Below, in pieces: positions 1-8,237 of a stretch of DNA of 33,029 bases. The DNA comes from Muribaculaceae bacterium (GTDB lineage Bacteria; Bacteroidota; Bacteroidia; Bacteroidales; Muribaculaceae). The notes beneath the pieces were generated by a model. It was given only the letters and a program-made list of their open reading frames with translations. It was not told the origin of the DNA and ran no database searches. The stretch is taken from the NCBI GenBank assembly GCA_017424575.1, contig JAFOYQ010000104.1:1-33029 (forward strand). The letters run 5' to 3'. The position numbers were made by a program, and so were the translations under genes. The stretch's first letter is position 1, and each line of letters opens with the position of its first letter.

Positions 1-1
1 C

Positions 2-346
2 AATTCTGTAACCTCGATTGGCTCACAGGCGTTTTATGGTTGTACTAACTTAACATCAGTAACTATTCCCAATTCTGTAACCTCGATTGGTTCATCTGTG
101 TTCTATGGTTGTAGTGGCTTGACCTCGGCAACTATTGGGAATTCTGTAACCTCGATTGGCTCACAGGCGTTTTATGGTTGTACTAACTTAACATCAGTAA
201 CTATTCCCAATTCCGTCACCTCGATTGGATCCTATGCGTTCTATGAATGCAGTGGCTTGACCGCTATAACCATCCCCAATTCCGTCACCTCGATTGGCTC
301 CTCTGCGTTCAGTAGTTGCACCGGCTTGACCGAGGTTAATTTTAAT
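2..346 (+). repeat. Tandem 69-bp repeats coding for LRR units
   Basis: Five in-frame 69-bp units start at 2, 71, 140, 209 and 278. Units 1 and 3 are identical over the full 69 bp, and the identity runs on to 74 bp (2-75 against 140-213). All units open with aattc(t/c)gt(a/c)acctcgattgg. The array encodes the regular LRR units of the surface protein and continues off the left edge. Confidence 0.92.
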
Positions 347-1993
347 GCTGAAAATTGTACTTTAATGGGCAATTCTGACTATCCAGTATTTGAAGGTTGC
401 TCAAATCTAAATACACTTAATATTGGAAATGAAGTAAAATCTATACCTTCATATGCATTCAACGATTGCAGTAGCTTGACCGAACTAATCATGGAGGATG
501 GAAAAGAAATATTATCATTGGGATATAATTACGACTCCAATTCTTCTTATACAGGTGAAGGTCTATTTTATGATTGTCCGCTTGAAAAACTATATATTGG
601 CCGTAATTTAAATTATGAATCAGGTAAAAGGTATGGCTACTCTCCATTTTATAGTAAAAACATAAAGTCAGTTACATTTGGTAGTGCAATTTTATCAATT
701 GATGAGAATTTGATATCACCCCCTATAAAAACTATTTGGCTTACAAATACACCTCCAACTGGTTATAAATATGCTGAGGGTATAGTTAATTATGTGTCAA
801 ATGATTTATATACTGAATTAATTGATAAAACAGTGTATCCTTATTTGAGTTCTATATTTGAAGTAGATGGGGTGATGTATGTGCCAGTGAGTCCATCAGA
901 ACGCACTTGCGATGCATTGGATTGTACCTATGAAAACAATATTGATTCAATTAATATAGGTAAAACTGTATCATTCAAAGGTATTGCTATGAATGTAAAA
1001 AATATCAATCATTATACATTTTACCGAAATAATTATCTGACCGATTTAACTATTGACTCATTGTTTGCAGGAACAATAGGCAATCATGCTGTTTGGGGGT
1101 GTAAAAATCTTAAAGGCATTGATATACCCAATTTGGTTACTGAAGTGGGTGCTAATTGTTTTGAACAATGTGATTCACTAAAATTTGCTATTATTGGTAA
1201 CTCTGTGCCAGCGATTAATGATAATACATTTGCAGGTTGTTATTCATTGACCGATATTACAATCCCCAAAAATGTGGCTAGCGTAGGTAATTATGCATTT
1301 GTTGGTTGTAAAGCAATGACAAATGTGTTTATTGCTGACCGAAATACAATATTAGAATTAGGCTCAAATGGTAATGAGCCAATGTTCTCTGATTGTCCTT
1401 TAGATTCAGTTTATATTGGTGGTAATATTTCTTACAGCTATGCCGATAGTTGTGGCTATTCGCCATTCTATCGCAATACATCTTTGCGTGCTGTGAAGAT
1501 AACCGATAAGGAAACCGAAATTTCCGATAATGAATTCTATGGCTGTACAAATCTTAAATATGTATCAATTGGCAACGGTGTAGAATCAATTGGTAATTGG
1601 GCATTCTCTGGTTGCTCTAGCCTTGACTATTTTGCATTTGGAACAAGTATGAAAACTATCGGCGAAGAAGCATTCTCTGACTGTACAGCTGTTACAAAAT
1701 TATATAGCCAAGCATCAACTCCTCCCGTTTGTGGCAATCAAGCTCTTGACGATATAAATAAATGGACTTGCGAATTATATGTCCCTGGAGAGTCAATCCC
1801 AGCATATCAAGCTGCTGATCAATGGAAAGAGTTCTTCTTCATGTATGACGGAGTGGAAGGTGTTGAAATTGATAACAATGTTATTGAAATCGCTCGTCAC
1901 GATATTCATGGTCGCAGATTGAACAAACCAACAAAAGGTATCAATATCATCAAGATGAGCAACGGCACAACACGCAAAGAAATCGTGAAGTAA
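2..1993 (+). CDS. BspA-like leucine-rich repeat surface protein, 5' truncated by window edge
   Basis: The frame is open from the first bases of the window, so the true start lies upstream; the GTG at 98 is an internal codon inside a repeat. The visible 663 residues are LRR_5 (BspA/TpLRR) repeats of about 23 residues built on the pattern IPNSVTSIGSxAFxxCxxLT, regular at the N-terminal end and more degenerate after residue 115. The last 45 residues lack repeats and contain a DIHGRRLNKP...GINIIKMSNGT segment ending in EIVK, which resembles the C-terminal sorting-type tail of Bacteroidota secreted proteins. Family knowledge: such proteins sit at the cell surface and can bind host or bacterial ligands. 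The ligand here is unknown. The gene ends just before a strong terminator. I am confident of the family, not of the function. Confidence 0.9.
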   Translation, partial: NSVTSIGSQAFYGCTNLTSVTIPNSVTSIGSSVFYGCSGLTSATIGNSVTSIGSQAFYGCTNLTSVTIPNSVTSIGSYAFYECSGLTAITIPNSVTSIGSSAFSSCTGLTEVNFNAENCTLMGNSDYPVFEGCSNLNTLNIGNEVKSIPSYAFNDCSSLTELIMEDGKEILSLGYNYDSNSSYTGEGLFYDCPLEKLYIGRNLNYESGKRYGYSPFYSKNIKSVTFGSAILSIDENLISPPIKTIWLTNTPPTGYKYAEGIVNYVSNDLYTELIDKTVYPYLSSIFEVDGVMYVPVSPSERTCDALDCTYENNIDSINIGKTVSFKGIAMNVKNINHYTFYRNNYLTDLTIDSLFAGTIGNHAVWGCKNLKGIDIPNLVTEVGANCFEQCDSLKFAIIGNSVPAINDNTFAGCYSLTDITIPKNVASVGNYAFVGCKAMTNVFIADRNTILELGSNGNEPMFSDCPLDSVYIGGNISYSYADSCGYSPFYRNTSLRAVKITDKETEISDNEFYGCTNLKYVSIGNGVESIGNWAFSGCSSLDYFAFGTSMKTIGEEAFSDCTAVTKLYSQASTPPVCGNQALDDINKWTCELYVPGESIPAYQAADQWKEFFFMYDGVEGVEIDNNVIEIARHDIHGRRLNKPTKGINIIKMSNGTTRKEIVK

Positions 1994-2019
1994 AATAGAA
2001 AAAATATCTAATAATGCGG

Positions 2020-2057
2020 AGAGCGATGGGATTTGATTCCATCGCTCTTATTTTTTA
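2020..2057 (+). terminator. Rho-independent terminator after the left LRR gene
   Basis: A 10-bp perfect stem (agagcgatgg / ccatcgctct) with a 9-nt loop is followed by tattttttagg. It lies 27 nt after the stop codon at 1993. Confidence 0.88.
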
Positions 2058-2091
2058 GGCTAATTGAACAAAAAAATAAGACACAAGGTGA

Positions 2092-2157
2092 TATTCGGAG
2101 AATAAACAAATTATTCGCCGAAAATTTTCGGCGAATAGAAGACGTAATCCCCGAATA
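2092..2157. repeat. Four-box concentric palindrome
   Basis: A perfect 26-bp palindrome occupies 2112-2137 (left half TATTCGCCGAAAA). Outside it, 2092-2104 (TATTCGGAGAATA) and 2145-2157 (TAATCCCCGAATA) pair with each other at 11 of 13 positions around exactly the same centre (2124.5). The result is four related 13-bp boxes, with 7-nt spacers on each side of a directly abutting central pair. No polyT run follows on either strand, so it does not look like a simple terminator. It could be an operator, a recombination or transposon end, or a dispersed REP-like element. Confidence 0.75.
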
Positions 2158-2287
2158 CGATTTCCCTCAAAGTGTATTGCAAAATATTAGTGTCCGATAA
2201 AACTTTTTTTGATAGAATAAAAAAATTAGGGCTGATTCCATTTGCAGGATTCCTTAATTTATTTAGTTTCCAATAGACTTACGATTA

Positions 2288-2308
2288 AGCATTACCTTCG
2301 GCAATGCT
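2288..2308 (-). terminator. Possible 3' hairpin of the phoH-purC-menG operon
   Basis: On the minus strand the RNA can form a 9-bp stem (AGCATTGCC with GGTAATGCT, one G-U pair) with a GAA loop, 35 nt after the stop codon of the last operon gene. No U-run follows, so it may be a 3'-end stabiliser or a weak terminator. Confidence 0.35.
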
Positions 2309-2342
2309 GTGTTGAATCACTGTGAGTCTCTAATCGGTTTCC

Positions 2343-3953
2343 CTATTCCTGTTCATCATCAGGTTTTACATATACTGTAACAGGCTCTGAGAATAAATCG
2401 CCTTTTTGAGCATGGTAGATGTGCAATCCTGGAGTAATGGGGATATGAACTTTGTCAATTTTATTGTCGCCTTCATATACTATTGCACCTTCGGGTGTTG
2501 TTTTGAAGTTGAGCGTGTCACCTAATGCAATTGTGTCGGCATCTACCTCTATTTTAATGTCGGGACTTGAGTGCCAAATACCCTTATCGTTAACTCTTAT
2601 CACCGCAGGATATGATTTATAAAAATCATCTCTTATCGCCATGAAATAATGCCACCCTTTGCCAGTGACGGTTGTTGAAGAAACGCCTATGCCGAGCGAT
2701 TTCCATTCATTAACCGATTTTCGGTGGAAGAATTCTGAAAGGGCTGTTACATCTTGTTTGTCTTGCACGGCTTCGAGTTGGACCACGGCATATCCTTTAT
2801 CTTTGAAATCTTTGTTGGTAATATTTTTTGCGTTTAACCATAGTCGGCCCCTTACATCAATGTCGACTGTGTTGGAATAAGACGTCCCATCGGTAGCGGC
2901 GAATTGGTATGTGCCTGGAGTGCTGAGATATTTGTTTATAGGCACAATCTTATTCTCTTGATTAAGAATCTTTATATTGCCCTTTGAAGTGATATCTTGA
3001 TTGTCTTGCACTACTTTGAAGCGGGCAGAGGTGTTCGTATGCATAAGATACCTGTTTAACTTCGTTGAGAAGTATCTATCGGTTGATAATGTCAATTCAT
3101 CGTTGACTGCTTTACCCACTCTGATTTTTGCCATATTTGACCACATACCTTCATTATCGACCATGCAGTAGTATGTGCCTGATAAATTATCGGTATTATT
3201 TAAGATATTTCCATTCTCGTTCCAGATGTGTAGATATAGAAATGCAGTTTCGTCGGGGGCATAGGTATAGCCGTCTTCGGTGTAGGTGTAGTTATAAGGA
3301 TTTTCTACGCTATTTGGATTTTGGTATTGAAGAGTTGCATAGCGTTTGTTGGAGATTTCTTTTTTTGTAGGTGCTTCATTAGTGCCTTTCACTAACACGG
3401 AATTGTCATAAAACAATACAAGGTTATCCTGTTGGTCAAACCTTACAGGACTATTTATCATCAACGCCATCTCCTTATACTCTTCGCTGGTTGGTTTGCT
3501 GAGACGAGTATAAAAATTGCTTAGTTCTTCAAAATATTCTTCGCCAACATTGATGTTAGGGATGAATTGAAAGTCGGAGAAATAGTTTTCGATAGAAATA
3601 ACATTGCTAACGAGTTGTTTGCCCTTGATTTGCCATTTGAAGTTTATATGCTTGGTATGCTCAAGCGTTAATGTAGCCCTTTTGTTGTATTTTTGAAATT
3701 TCTGGGGCAAACCATTGAAATTGGCTAATTTGACAGTCATTTTGAATTGCAACCAACCATCTTTGGGCATACCGTTTTCCCCATTCATGAATGTGATGAG
3801 GACTCGGGTATTGTTTTCTTTTACCGATTCGGGGGGTATTATACTTGAGATATTATAATTCCATGTGCCTAATATCTTCTTTTCTAAAGATAGGGCATTG
3901 ACAAAAAGAATATTAAAAAATAATAGTAGCGATGCGATAATATATTTTTTCAT
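2343..3953 (-). CDS. Exported protein with lipocalin-like start and repeated Ig-like modules, unknown function
   Basis: 536 residues. A signal peptide is clear (MKKYIIASLLLFFNILFVNA). The mature protein begins with LEKKILGTWNY, a G-x-W start typical of lipocalin-like folds, followed by beta-rich sequence to about residue 200. From about residue 210 there are four degenerate modules, each ending in the same pattern: GTYYCMVDNEG..SN..KIRV, GTYQFAATDG..SNTVDIDV, GWHYFMAIRDD..SYPAVIRV and GLHIYHAQKGD..SEPVTVYV. This is how Ig-like beta-sandwich repeats look. No catalytic motif is visible. It is the last gene of the minus-strand operon, 12 nt after the gene before it. The fold calls are by eye; the function is unknown. 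Confidence 0.75.
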   Translation of the reverse strand: MKKYIIASLLLFFNILFVNALSLEKKILGTWNYNISSIIPPESVKENNTRVLITFMNGENGMPKDGWLQFKMTVKLANFNGLPQKFQKYNKRATLTLEHTKHINFKWQIKGKQLVSNVISIENYFSDFQFIPNINVGEEYFEELSNFYTRLSKPTSEEYKEMALMINSPVRFDQQDNLVLFYDNSVLVKGTNEAPTKKEISNKRYATLQYQNPNSVENPYNYTYTEDGYTYAPDETAFLYLHIWNENGNILNNTDNLSGTYYCMVDNEGMWSNMAKIRVGKAVNDELTLSTDRYFSTKLNRYLMHTNTSARFKVVQDNQDITSKGNIKILNQENKIVPINKYLSTPGTYQFAATDGTSYSNTVDIDVRGRLWLNAKNITNKDFKDKGYAVVQLEAVQDKQDVTALSEFFHRKSVNEWKSLGIGVSSTTVTGKGWHYFMAIRDDFYKSYPAVIRVNDKGIWHSSPDIKIEVDADTIALGDTLNFKTTPEGAIVYEGDNKIDKVHIPITPGLHIYHAQKGDLFSEPVTVYVKPDDEQE

Positions 3954-3965
3954 GGCTCAAAGTTG

Positions 3966-4433
3966 TTAAAAAGGGTATGGTTCGGTTATAATTATAAAGT
4001 TAATGTTATGACTTACTTTGTAAGGAGTTGCTTGGCGGCGGGGTTGTGGGCTGCGATAGTAGTAGAATGCTTTTTGTTTGTCCCACGATGAGATTGAAAG
4101 TTGGCGTGTTTCGCCTGGTGGGATATTGCATTTAACCGTATTTGTCGCTTGATGTAGTTGACGATTTTGGTTGTCGAAGTAGTTGAAAGTGATATTTATC
4201 CCCACAATTGTGCGTTCACCATTGTTTGTGGTAAAGAATGTCTCTTTGGATGAATATAGTGGTTTGTCATATCCTTTTATCGCTACTACTGAATCAGGGG
4301 CAGAGGTAATGGTGTCGCAAACAACTGTTGTCTCGACCGTTTTCTTCGCTTTTAGGTTTTTGCGAGTAGTGCGTTGGGCGTCACAGTTGAAGGCGAGCAT
4401 CAAGAGGGTTAATATGACAAACAAAGTTCTCAT
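3966..4433 (-). CDS. Small exported protein of unknown function
   Basis: I chose the ATG at 4433 (155 residues) over a longer frame from 4487. It gives a proper signal peptide (MRTLFVILTLLMLAFNCDAQ) and makes an ATGA overlap with the stop of the preceding gene, the mark of translational coupling. The mature part starts with a basic stretch (RTTRKNLKAKK). A beta-rich segment follows (GERTIVGINITFNYFDNQNRQ...CNIPPGETRQLSISSWD) that looks like a small beta-sandwich, then a Tyr/Pro/Arg-rich end. I recognise no family. It probably acts in the periplasm or at the surface with its two unknown neighbours, which is inference from their coupling. Confidence 0.7.
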   Translation of the reverse strand: MRTLFVILTLLMLAFNCDAQRTTRKNLKAKKTVETTVVCDTITSAPDSVVAIKGYDKPLYSSKETFFTTNNGERTIVGINITFNYFDNQNRQLHQATNTVKCNIPPGETRQLSISSWDKQKAFYYYRSPQPRRQATPYKVSHNINFIIITEPYPF

Positions 4434-5032
4434 AAATAGCGAGGGGTTAGGGGAGCAGATGTGGGTTGAGGATATATGCGCACACATCCGTCAAGACCTT
4501 TGGGGCGAGTGTTTTTTACTGATACTCCTACACGATAGATATATGGAATCCATCGCCAAAGGTTGATGCTCACCGATGTTTTGTACTCGTTGAATGCAAG
4601 GTGATTATCGCTAAGTGTAAGCGTGAACTTTTGGGGAATTGAGAGAATCCCTTCCAACGAACTATCGGTGTAGATATAGGCCTCGTAATGATCTTTCTTG
4701 GCAGTGGCTGAGATGTATCCCATAATTGTGCCAGGCTCGATAGATAGTTGTTGAGGTTTTATGATTACGATGCGATAAATATATTGGTGCAAGTATTGGC
4801 TTGACGCGTTGTCGTTAATGCGCTCAATGGCAATTGTTGTTGCATTGTCGAGAAATTGCCACACCCCTTCGATGTTGTGGAGTGGAGCTTGGCGCATGCG
4901 AGTTTTGACCGAGTCGATATGATACCCCTCAAGAGTGTGCGACTCTTGAGGTAGTTGGTCAAGAATGTTGGCCGACGCTTGGCTCCATATCACGATGACG
5001 AGAATGGAGATTATGTGGCGCAAAGATGCCAT
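4430..5032 (-). CDS. Exported protein of unknown function with G-x-W motif
   Basis: 200 residues. The N-terminus is a probable signal peptide (MASLRHIISILVIVIWSQASA). Residues about 55-60 read IEGVWQF, a lipocalin-like G-x-W strand start, followed by alternating hydrophobic beta strands (IAIERI, YIYRIVII, YEAYIYTD, FTLTLSD). The C-terminus is short and Pro/Arg-rich. There are no catalytic motifs that I recognise. It starts 11 nt after the DUF3078 gene and overlaps the next gene by 4 nt, so all are probably made from one mRNA. The shared G-x-W start with the 536-residue protein two genes downstream may mean a common fold; a profile search would decide. Confidence 0.7.
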   Translation of the reverse strand: MASLRHIISILVIVIWSQASANILDQLPQESHTLEGYHIDSVKTRMRQAPLHNIEGVWQFLDNATTIAIERINDNASSQYLHQYIYRIVIIKPQQLSIEPGTIMGYISATAKKDHYEAYIYTDSSLEGILSIPQKFTLTLSDNHLAFNEYKTSVSINLWRWIPYIYRVGVSVKNTRPKGLDGCVRIYPQPTSAPLTPRYL

Positions 5033-5043
5033 CGTGTGGGAAA

Positions 5044-6495
5044 TTATAAGTTTTTGAAGTTATATGAGAACCCGAAGCTGAGGATTTCTTTCAACTGAAG
5101 TCGGTGCCAATCAACATCGCTTGGCACGCTTGTGTCGTAGCGAAGGTTGACATTGATTTGAGTTGAGAGGAATCGGTTGATATTGAACGCAAGGGTGTTT
5201 TCCCAATCGCCTTGGAAGTAAGAGTAGTCGGAGAAGGCGAATAGGCGTGAAGCAAATGAAATGTTGTGAGCAATGTTCCATTTCAACTTGAGTTCACCAC
5301 TCGAACCCATTTCACTCACTGTCTTACGACCAGTTGCGATGCCAAAGTCGTTTTCGTTGATGCGGGTATCGAGGCAAGTCTTCATGTTGTAAGAAAGGGG
5401 TGAGATAGATGCGTCGAAGGTGAAAGATTTCTTTTCATTGGCGTAGTTGTAGGTCATACCCAGACCGACGTTTAACTCACCAGGTGAGAGAAATGCAGTT
5501 TTGGGTAGGTTGTTGGCATCGTAGCCATTGAAAAGCTGAGTTTTGAATTGTGCTTGCACTGAGTAGAACCAGCGTTTTGCAGCGCGTACACCAAACTTAG
5601 AGTTGATTTGGAAAATATCGTCGTTGATATTGTAATCGCGAGGGTTATTGGGGGTGCTATTAATAGCCAATTTGTATTTGAATGTGTTGTCAAATAGGAG
5701 GTTGGGGTGGAATGCCTCGTTGAGTTTGATGTTAAATTCAACGTTGAAAAGCATGTTGAGGTCGTTTGTCCCACCTTGATACCAGTTTGGCGAGTTATAC
5801 GCTTGAGAGAATTGCAACAAACTATTGAATGAGTGAATCCAATTGCGACGTTTTATTTCGGTGTTGTCGATATTGGCTTCAATGGTCGAAATGTTTTGAG
5901 TTACAGTGATTTTGGATGCGCTTGGGTCGATTTTAGAGAATACTCGTTTGGGCGCAATAGGTAGAGTTTCGATGTTGTATTGCACTTTGTTGGGGTTCTC
6001 AATCATATAGTTTTGCTTTATGCTTTCCAAGCGTCGATTATGAGCTATTTTGCGCGCGAGCCATAGTGTTAACTCCTCCTCTTCGGGCGACATTGCGCTA
6101 ATGAATGTGTTGATGGTGTCGTTGAGAGCAGGGTTGTAGCCACAAAACACTGGTTGGCGGAAAAAGTGTCGAGGAATGGGGAGGGTTTCTATAGTGGTAT
6201 CTACCTCGATTTTATAGAAATCGGGCGACTCTAATTTCGTCTTGAGTTGGTTGAGTAGAGTGTCTAATTCAGATGCCTTTTTCATTCGTTCAGGACGATT
6301 GGGGCGCATTGTAGTGTCAAGCACCAATGTGTCGTTATAGAATTTGTGAATAGGCATAGATGTCGTATCTGATTCATCGATAGGGGTGGGCTGCACTCTT
6401 ACGATGGGTGTGCGATATATTAAACCTTGTGCCGAAACTGATAGCGCGACACAGCTAAAAATTATGAGGAATAATGCTTTAGATATATTTTTCAT
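5044..6495 (-). CDS. DUF3078-family outer-membrane beta-barrel protein
   Basis: 483 residues with a signal peptide (MKNISKALFLIIFSCVALSVSA). Residues about 25-210 form a polar spacer region. From about 215 to the end the protein matches what I know of DUF3078, a Bacteroidota outer-membrane family: WIHSFNSLLQFSQAYNSPNW, then YQGGTNDLNML, FDNTFKYKLAI, DIFQINSKFGVRAAKRWFYS, and a last strand ending in FSFGFSYNFKNL, with alternating aromatic residues as in barrel strands. The exact role of the family is unknown. It begins 28 nt after menG, so an outer-membrane protein is tied to a housekeeping operon. Family confidence is high, function low. Confidence 0.85.
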   Translation of the reverse strand: MKNISKALFLIIFSCVALSVSAQGLIYRTPIVRVQPTPIDESDTTSMPIHKFYNDTLVLDTTMRPNRPERMKKASELDTLLNQLKTKLESPDFYKIEVDTTIETLPIPRHFFRQPVFCGYNPALNDTINTFISAMSPEEEELTLWLARKIAHNRRLESIKQNYMIENPNKVQYNIETLPIAPKRVFSKIDPSASKITVTQNISTIEANIDNTEIKRRNWIHSFNSLLQFSQAYNSPNWYQGGTNDLNMLFNVEFNIKLNEAFHPNLLFDNTFKYKLAINSTPNNPRDYNINDDIFQINSKFGVRAAKRWFYSVQAQFKTQLFNGYDANNLPKTAFLSPGELNVGLGMTYNYANEKKSFTFDASISPLSYNMKTCLDTRINENDFGIATGRKTVSEMGSSGELKLKWNIAHNISFASRLFAFSDYSYFQGDWENTLAFNINRFLSTQINVNLRYDTSVPSDVDWHRLQLKEILSFGFSYNFKNL

Positions 6496-6522
6496 AAGAT
6501 AGGAGTTGGGATAGAAAATATG

Positions 6523-7260
6523 CTATTTTACAGCCATATAAATGGTGCAAGTGCCAAATGTGAGGCGAGTGAATTTGCAGTTGCTAAATCCTGCATCACG
6601 CATGAGTTGCAACATGTCGTTGCCTTGAGGCACTGCAGCAATGCTTTCGGGTAGATAACTATATGCGCGAACATCTTTTGATACCATGCGTCCCATGGTG
6701 GGTATGATGAAGCGAGTATATAGTCGGTAGAATGGTTTTACGATAGGAGAGGTGGGTGTAGAGAGTTCGATTACACACAACACACCACCAGGGTGTAGCA
6801 CGCGATACATTTCGCGGTAGCCTTGGTCGAGATGCTCAAAGTTGCGCACACCATAAGCCACGGTGATGCAGTCGAATTGTGATTCGTCGAAAGGGAGATT
6901 CAAGCAGTCGCCAGCAACAAAGTTGATTATATTGTCGAGGCCGGCTTCGGCTACTTTTTTCTCTCCGATGGCAATCATGCCTTCAGAGAGGTCGATGCCA
7001 GTGATTTTCTCGGGGTGGAGGGTACGGGCGAGTTTGATTGCCAAATCGCCTGTACCAGTTGCCACATCGAGTATTGTTTTGGGAGCATAAGCCTTAATCA
7101 TTTTCACTGCTTTAGCACGCCAACATTTGTCGATGCCAAAGGTCATGGCACGATTCATAAAGTCGTAGGCAGGAGCAATCGAGTCAAACATTTCTTTTAC
7201 CTGCTCGGTCTTTGCTCGATTGTTGTCGTAGGGATTGATTTTTTCGGCTTTTACTTCCAT
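6523..7260 (-). CDS. menG: Demethylmenaquinone methyltransferase
   Basis: 245 residues, the usual size for the MenG/UbiE family. It transfers a methyl group from S-adenosylmethionine to demethylmenaquinone, the last step of menaquinone synthesis, at the inner membrane. Visible marks are YDFMNRAMTFGIDKCWR (residues 32-48), the SAM-binding loop DVATGTGDLAIKLA (65-78), and the family motif YGVRNFEHL at about 136-144. An anaerobe making only menaquinone would need MenG rather than the ubiquinone function of UbiE. Its gene follows purC after 15 nt and leads into the DUF3078 gene. No unusual residues were noticed. Confidence 0.95.
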   Translation of the reverse strand: MEVKAEKINPYDNNRAKTEQVKEMFDSIAPAYDFMNRAMTFGIDKCWRAKAVKMIKAYAPKTILDVATGTGDLAIKLARTLHPEKITGIDLSEGMIAIGEKKVAEAGLDNIINFVAGDCLNLPFDESQFDCITVAYGVRNFEHLDQGYREMYRVLHPGGVLCVIELSTPTSPIVKPFYRLYTRFIIPTMGRMVSKDVRAYSYLPESIAAVPQGNDMLQLMRDAGFSNCKFTRLTFGTCTIYMAVK

Positions 7261-7275
7261 TGTTGTCGGTTGTTA

Positions 7276-8226
7276 TTACTTTTTGAGGTTGTTGAGGCAT
7301 TCAACGACATTCTTTTCGATGCGTTGAGCCAAGTTGGGGTCTTCATCTTTTACGAAAGTTTCGCCAGTGATGTGCTCATAAAGTTCAATGTAGCGTTGTG
7401 AAACACTTTCGCAATATTCGTCGGTCATTTCGGGCACTACTTGACCAGGCTTGCCCATGAAGTTGTTTTCGATAAGCCATTGACGCACAAATTCTTTAGA
7501 AAGTTGTTTTTGTGGTTCGCCTTTTTCGAAGCGTTCTTGGTAACCTTCGGCATAGAAGTAACGTGAAGAGTCGGGAGTGTGGATTTCGTCGATGAGATAC
7601 ACTTTACCGTCGCGTTTACCAAATTCGTATTTAGTGTCAACGAGAATCAAACCTTTTTCGGCAGCCATTTCAGTGCCACGAGCAAAAAGAGCGCGAGTGT
7701 ATTGCTCCATCACTTCGTAGTCCTCTTTGCTCACGATACCCTGAGCGAGAATCTCTTCGCGAGAGATGTTTTCGTCATGACCTTCGTCGGCTTTAGTTGT
7801 TGGGGTGATGATGGGCTCGGGGAAGCGTTCATTTTCACGCATTCCATCGGGGAGTTTAACACCACAAAGTTCGCGACAACCAGCTTGGTATTCACGCCAT
7901 GCGCTACCAGTGAGGTAACCACGAATAATCATTTCAACACGGAAACCTTCACATTTCAAACCTACGGTAACCATTGGGTCGGGAGTAGCGAGTTTCCAGT
8001 TGGGAACGATATCAGATGTAGCGTCAAGGAATTTTGCTGCGATTTGGTTGAGCACTTGTCCTTTGTAGGGGATACCTTTAGGAAGGATTACGTCGAAAGC
8101 TGAGATGCGGTCAGACGCAATCATCACCAAAATATCGTCGTTGATGTTGTAAACTTCGCGCACTTTACCATGGTACACGCTTTGTTGACCAGGGAAGTTA
8201 AAATCGGTGTTAGATAATGTAGCCAT
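7276..8226 (-). CDS. purC: Phosphoribosylaminoimidazole-succinocarboxamide synthase (SAICAR synthetase)
   Basis: 316 residues, the longer PurC form (the E. coli type is about 237). It joins CAIR and aspartate with ATP to make SAICAR in purine synthesis, in the cytoplasm. Supporting stretches are [28 protein letters not shown] near the start (ATP-binding lobe), [19 protein letters not shown], and [29 protein letters not shown], which carries the conserved Asp-Glu pair. The C-terminal 60 residues, including EFVRQWL and [16 protein letters not shown], fit the longer subfamily. It lies 11 nt after phoH and 15 nt before menG in the same operon. Confidence 0.96.
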   Translation of the reverse strand: MATLSNTDFNFPGQQSVYHGKVREVYNINDDILVMIASDRISAFDVILPKGIPYKGQVLNQIAAKFLDATSDIVPNWKLATPDPMVTVGLKCEGFRVEMIIRGYLTGSAWREYQAGCRELCGVKLPDGMRENERFPEPIITPTTKADEGHDENISREEILAQGIVSKEDYEVMEQYTRALFARGTEMAAEKGLILVDTKYEFGKRDGKVYLIDEIHTPDSSRYFYAEGYQERFEKGEPQKQLSKEFVRQWLIENNFMGKPGQVVPEMTDEYCESVSQRYIELYEHITGETFVKDEDPNLAQRIEKNVVECLNNLKK

Positions 8227-8237
8227 AATATATTGAT

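Larger units (their letters stand above)
2058..2342. other. Gene-free stretch with palindromic element and possible relic
   Basis: No convincing gene lies between the left LRR terminator and the end of the minus-strand operon. The stretch holds the four-box palindrome at 2092-2157, a hairpin at 2288-2308, and a stop-free minus-strand frame of about 55 codons (roughly 2114-2278) that lacks a start codon and reads plausibly like protein. The stretch may be the remnant of a mobile or dispersed element; that is inference. Confidence 0.5.

Noticed and set aside
2-346. Regular repeats that could look like a CRISPR array
   Set aside because: The repeats are directly adjacent 69-bp units in one open frame that encodes LRR units, with no unique spacers and no cas genes nearby.
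4434-4487. Longer start (ATG 4487) for the 155-residue exported protein
   Set aside because: The extra 18 residues would hide the signal peptide, and the ATG at 4433 makes an ATGA overlap with the preceding gene.
7579-8103. A 174-codon plus-strand frame inside purC
   Set aside because: It runs opposite the strongly supported purC, has no promoter or known family, and looks like a codon-use shadow.
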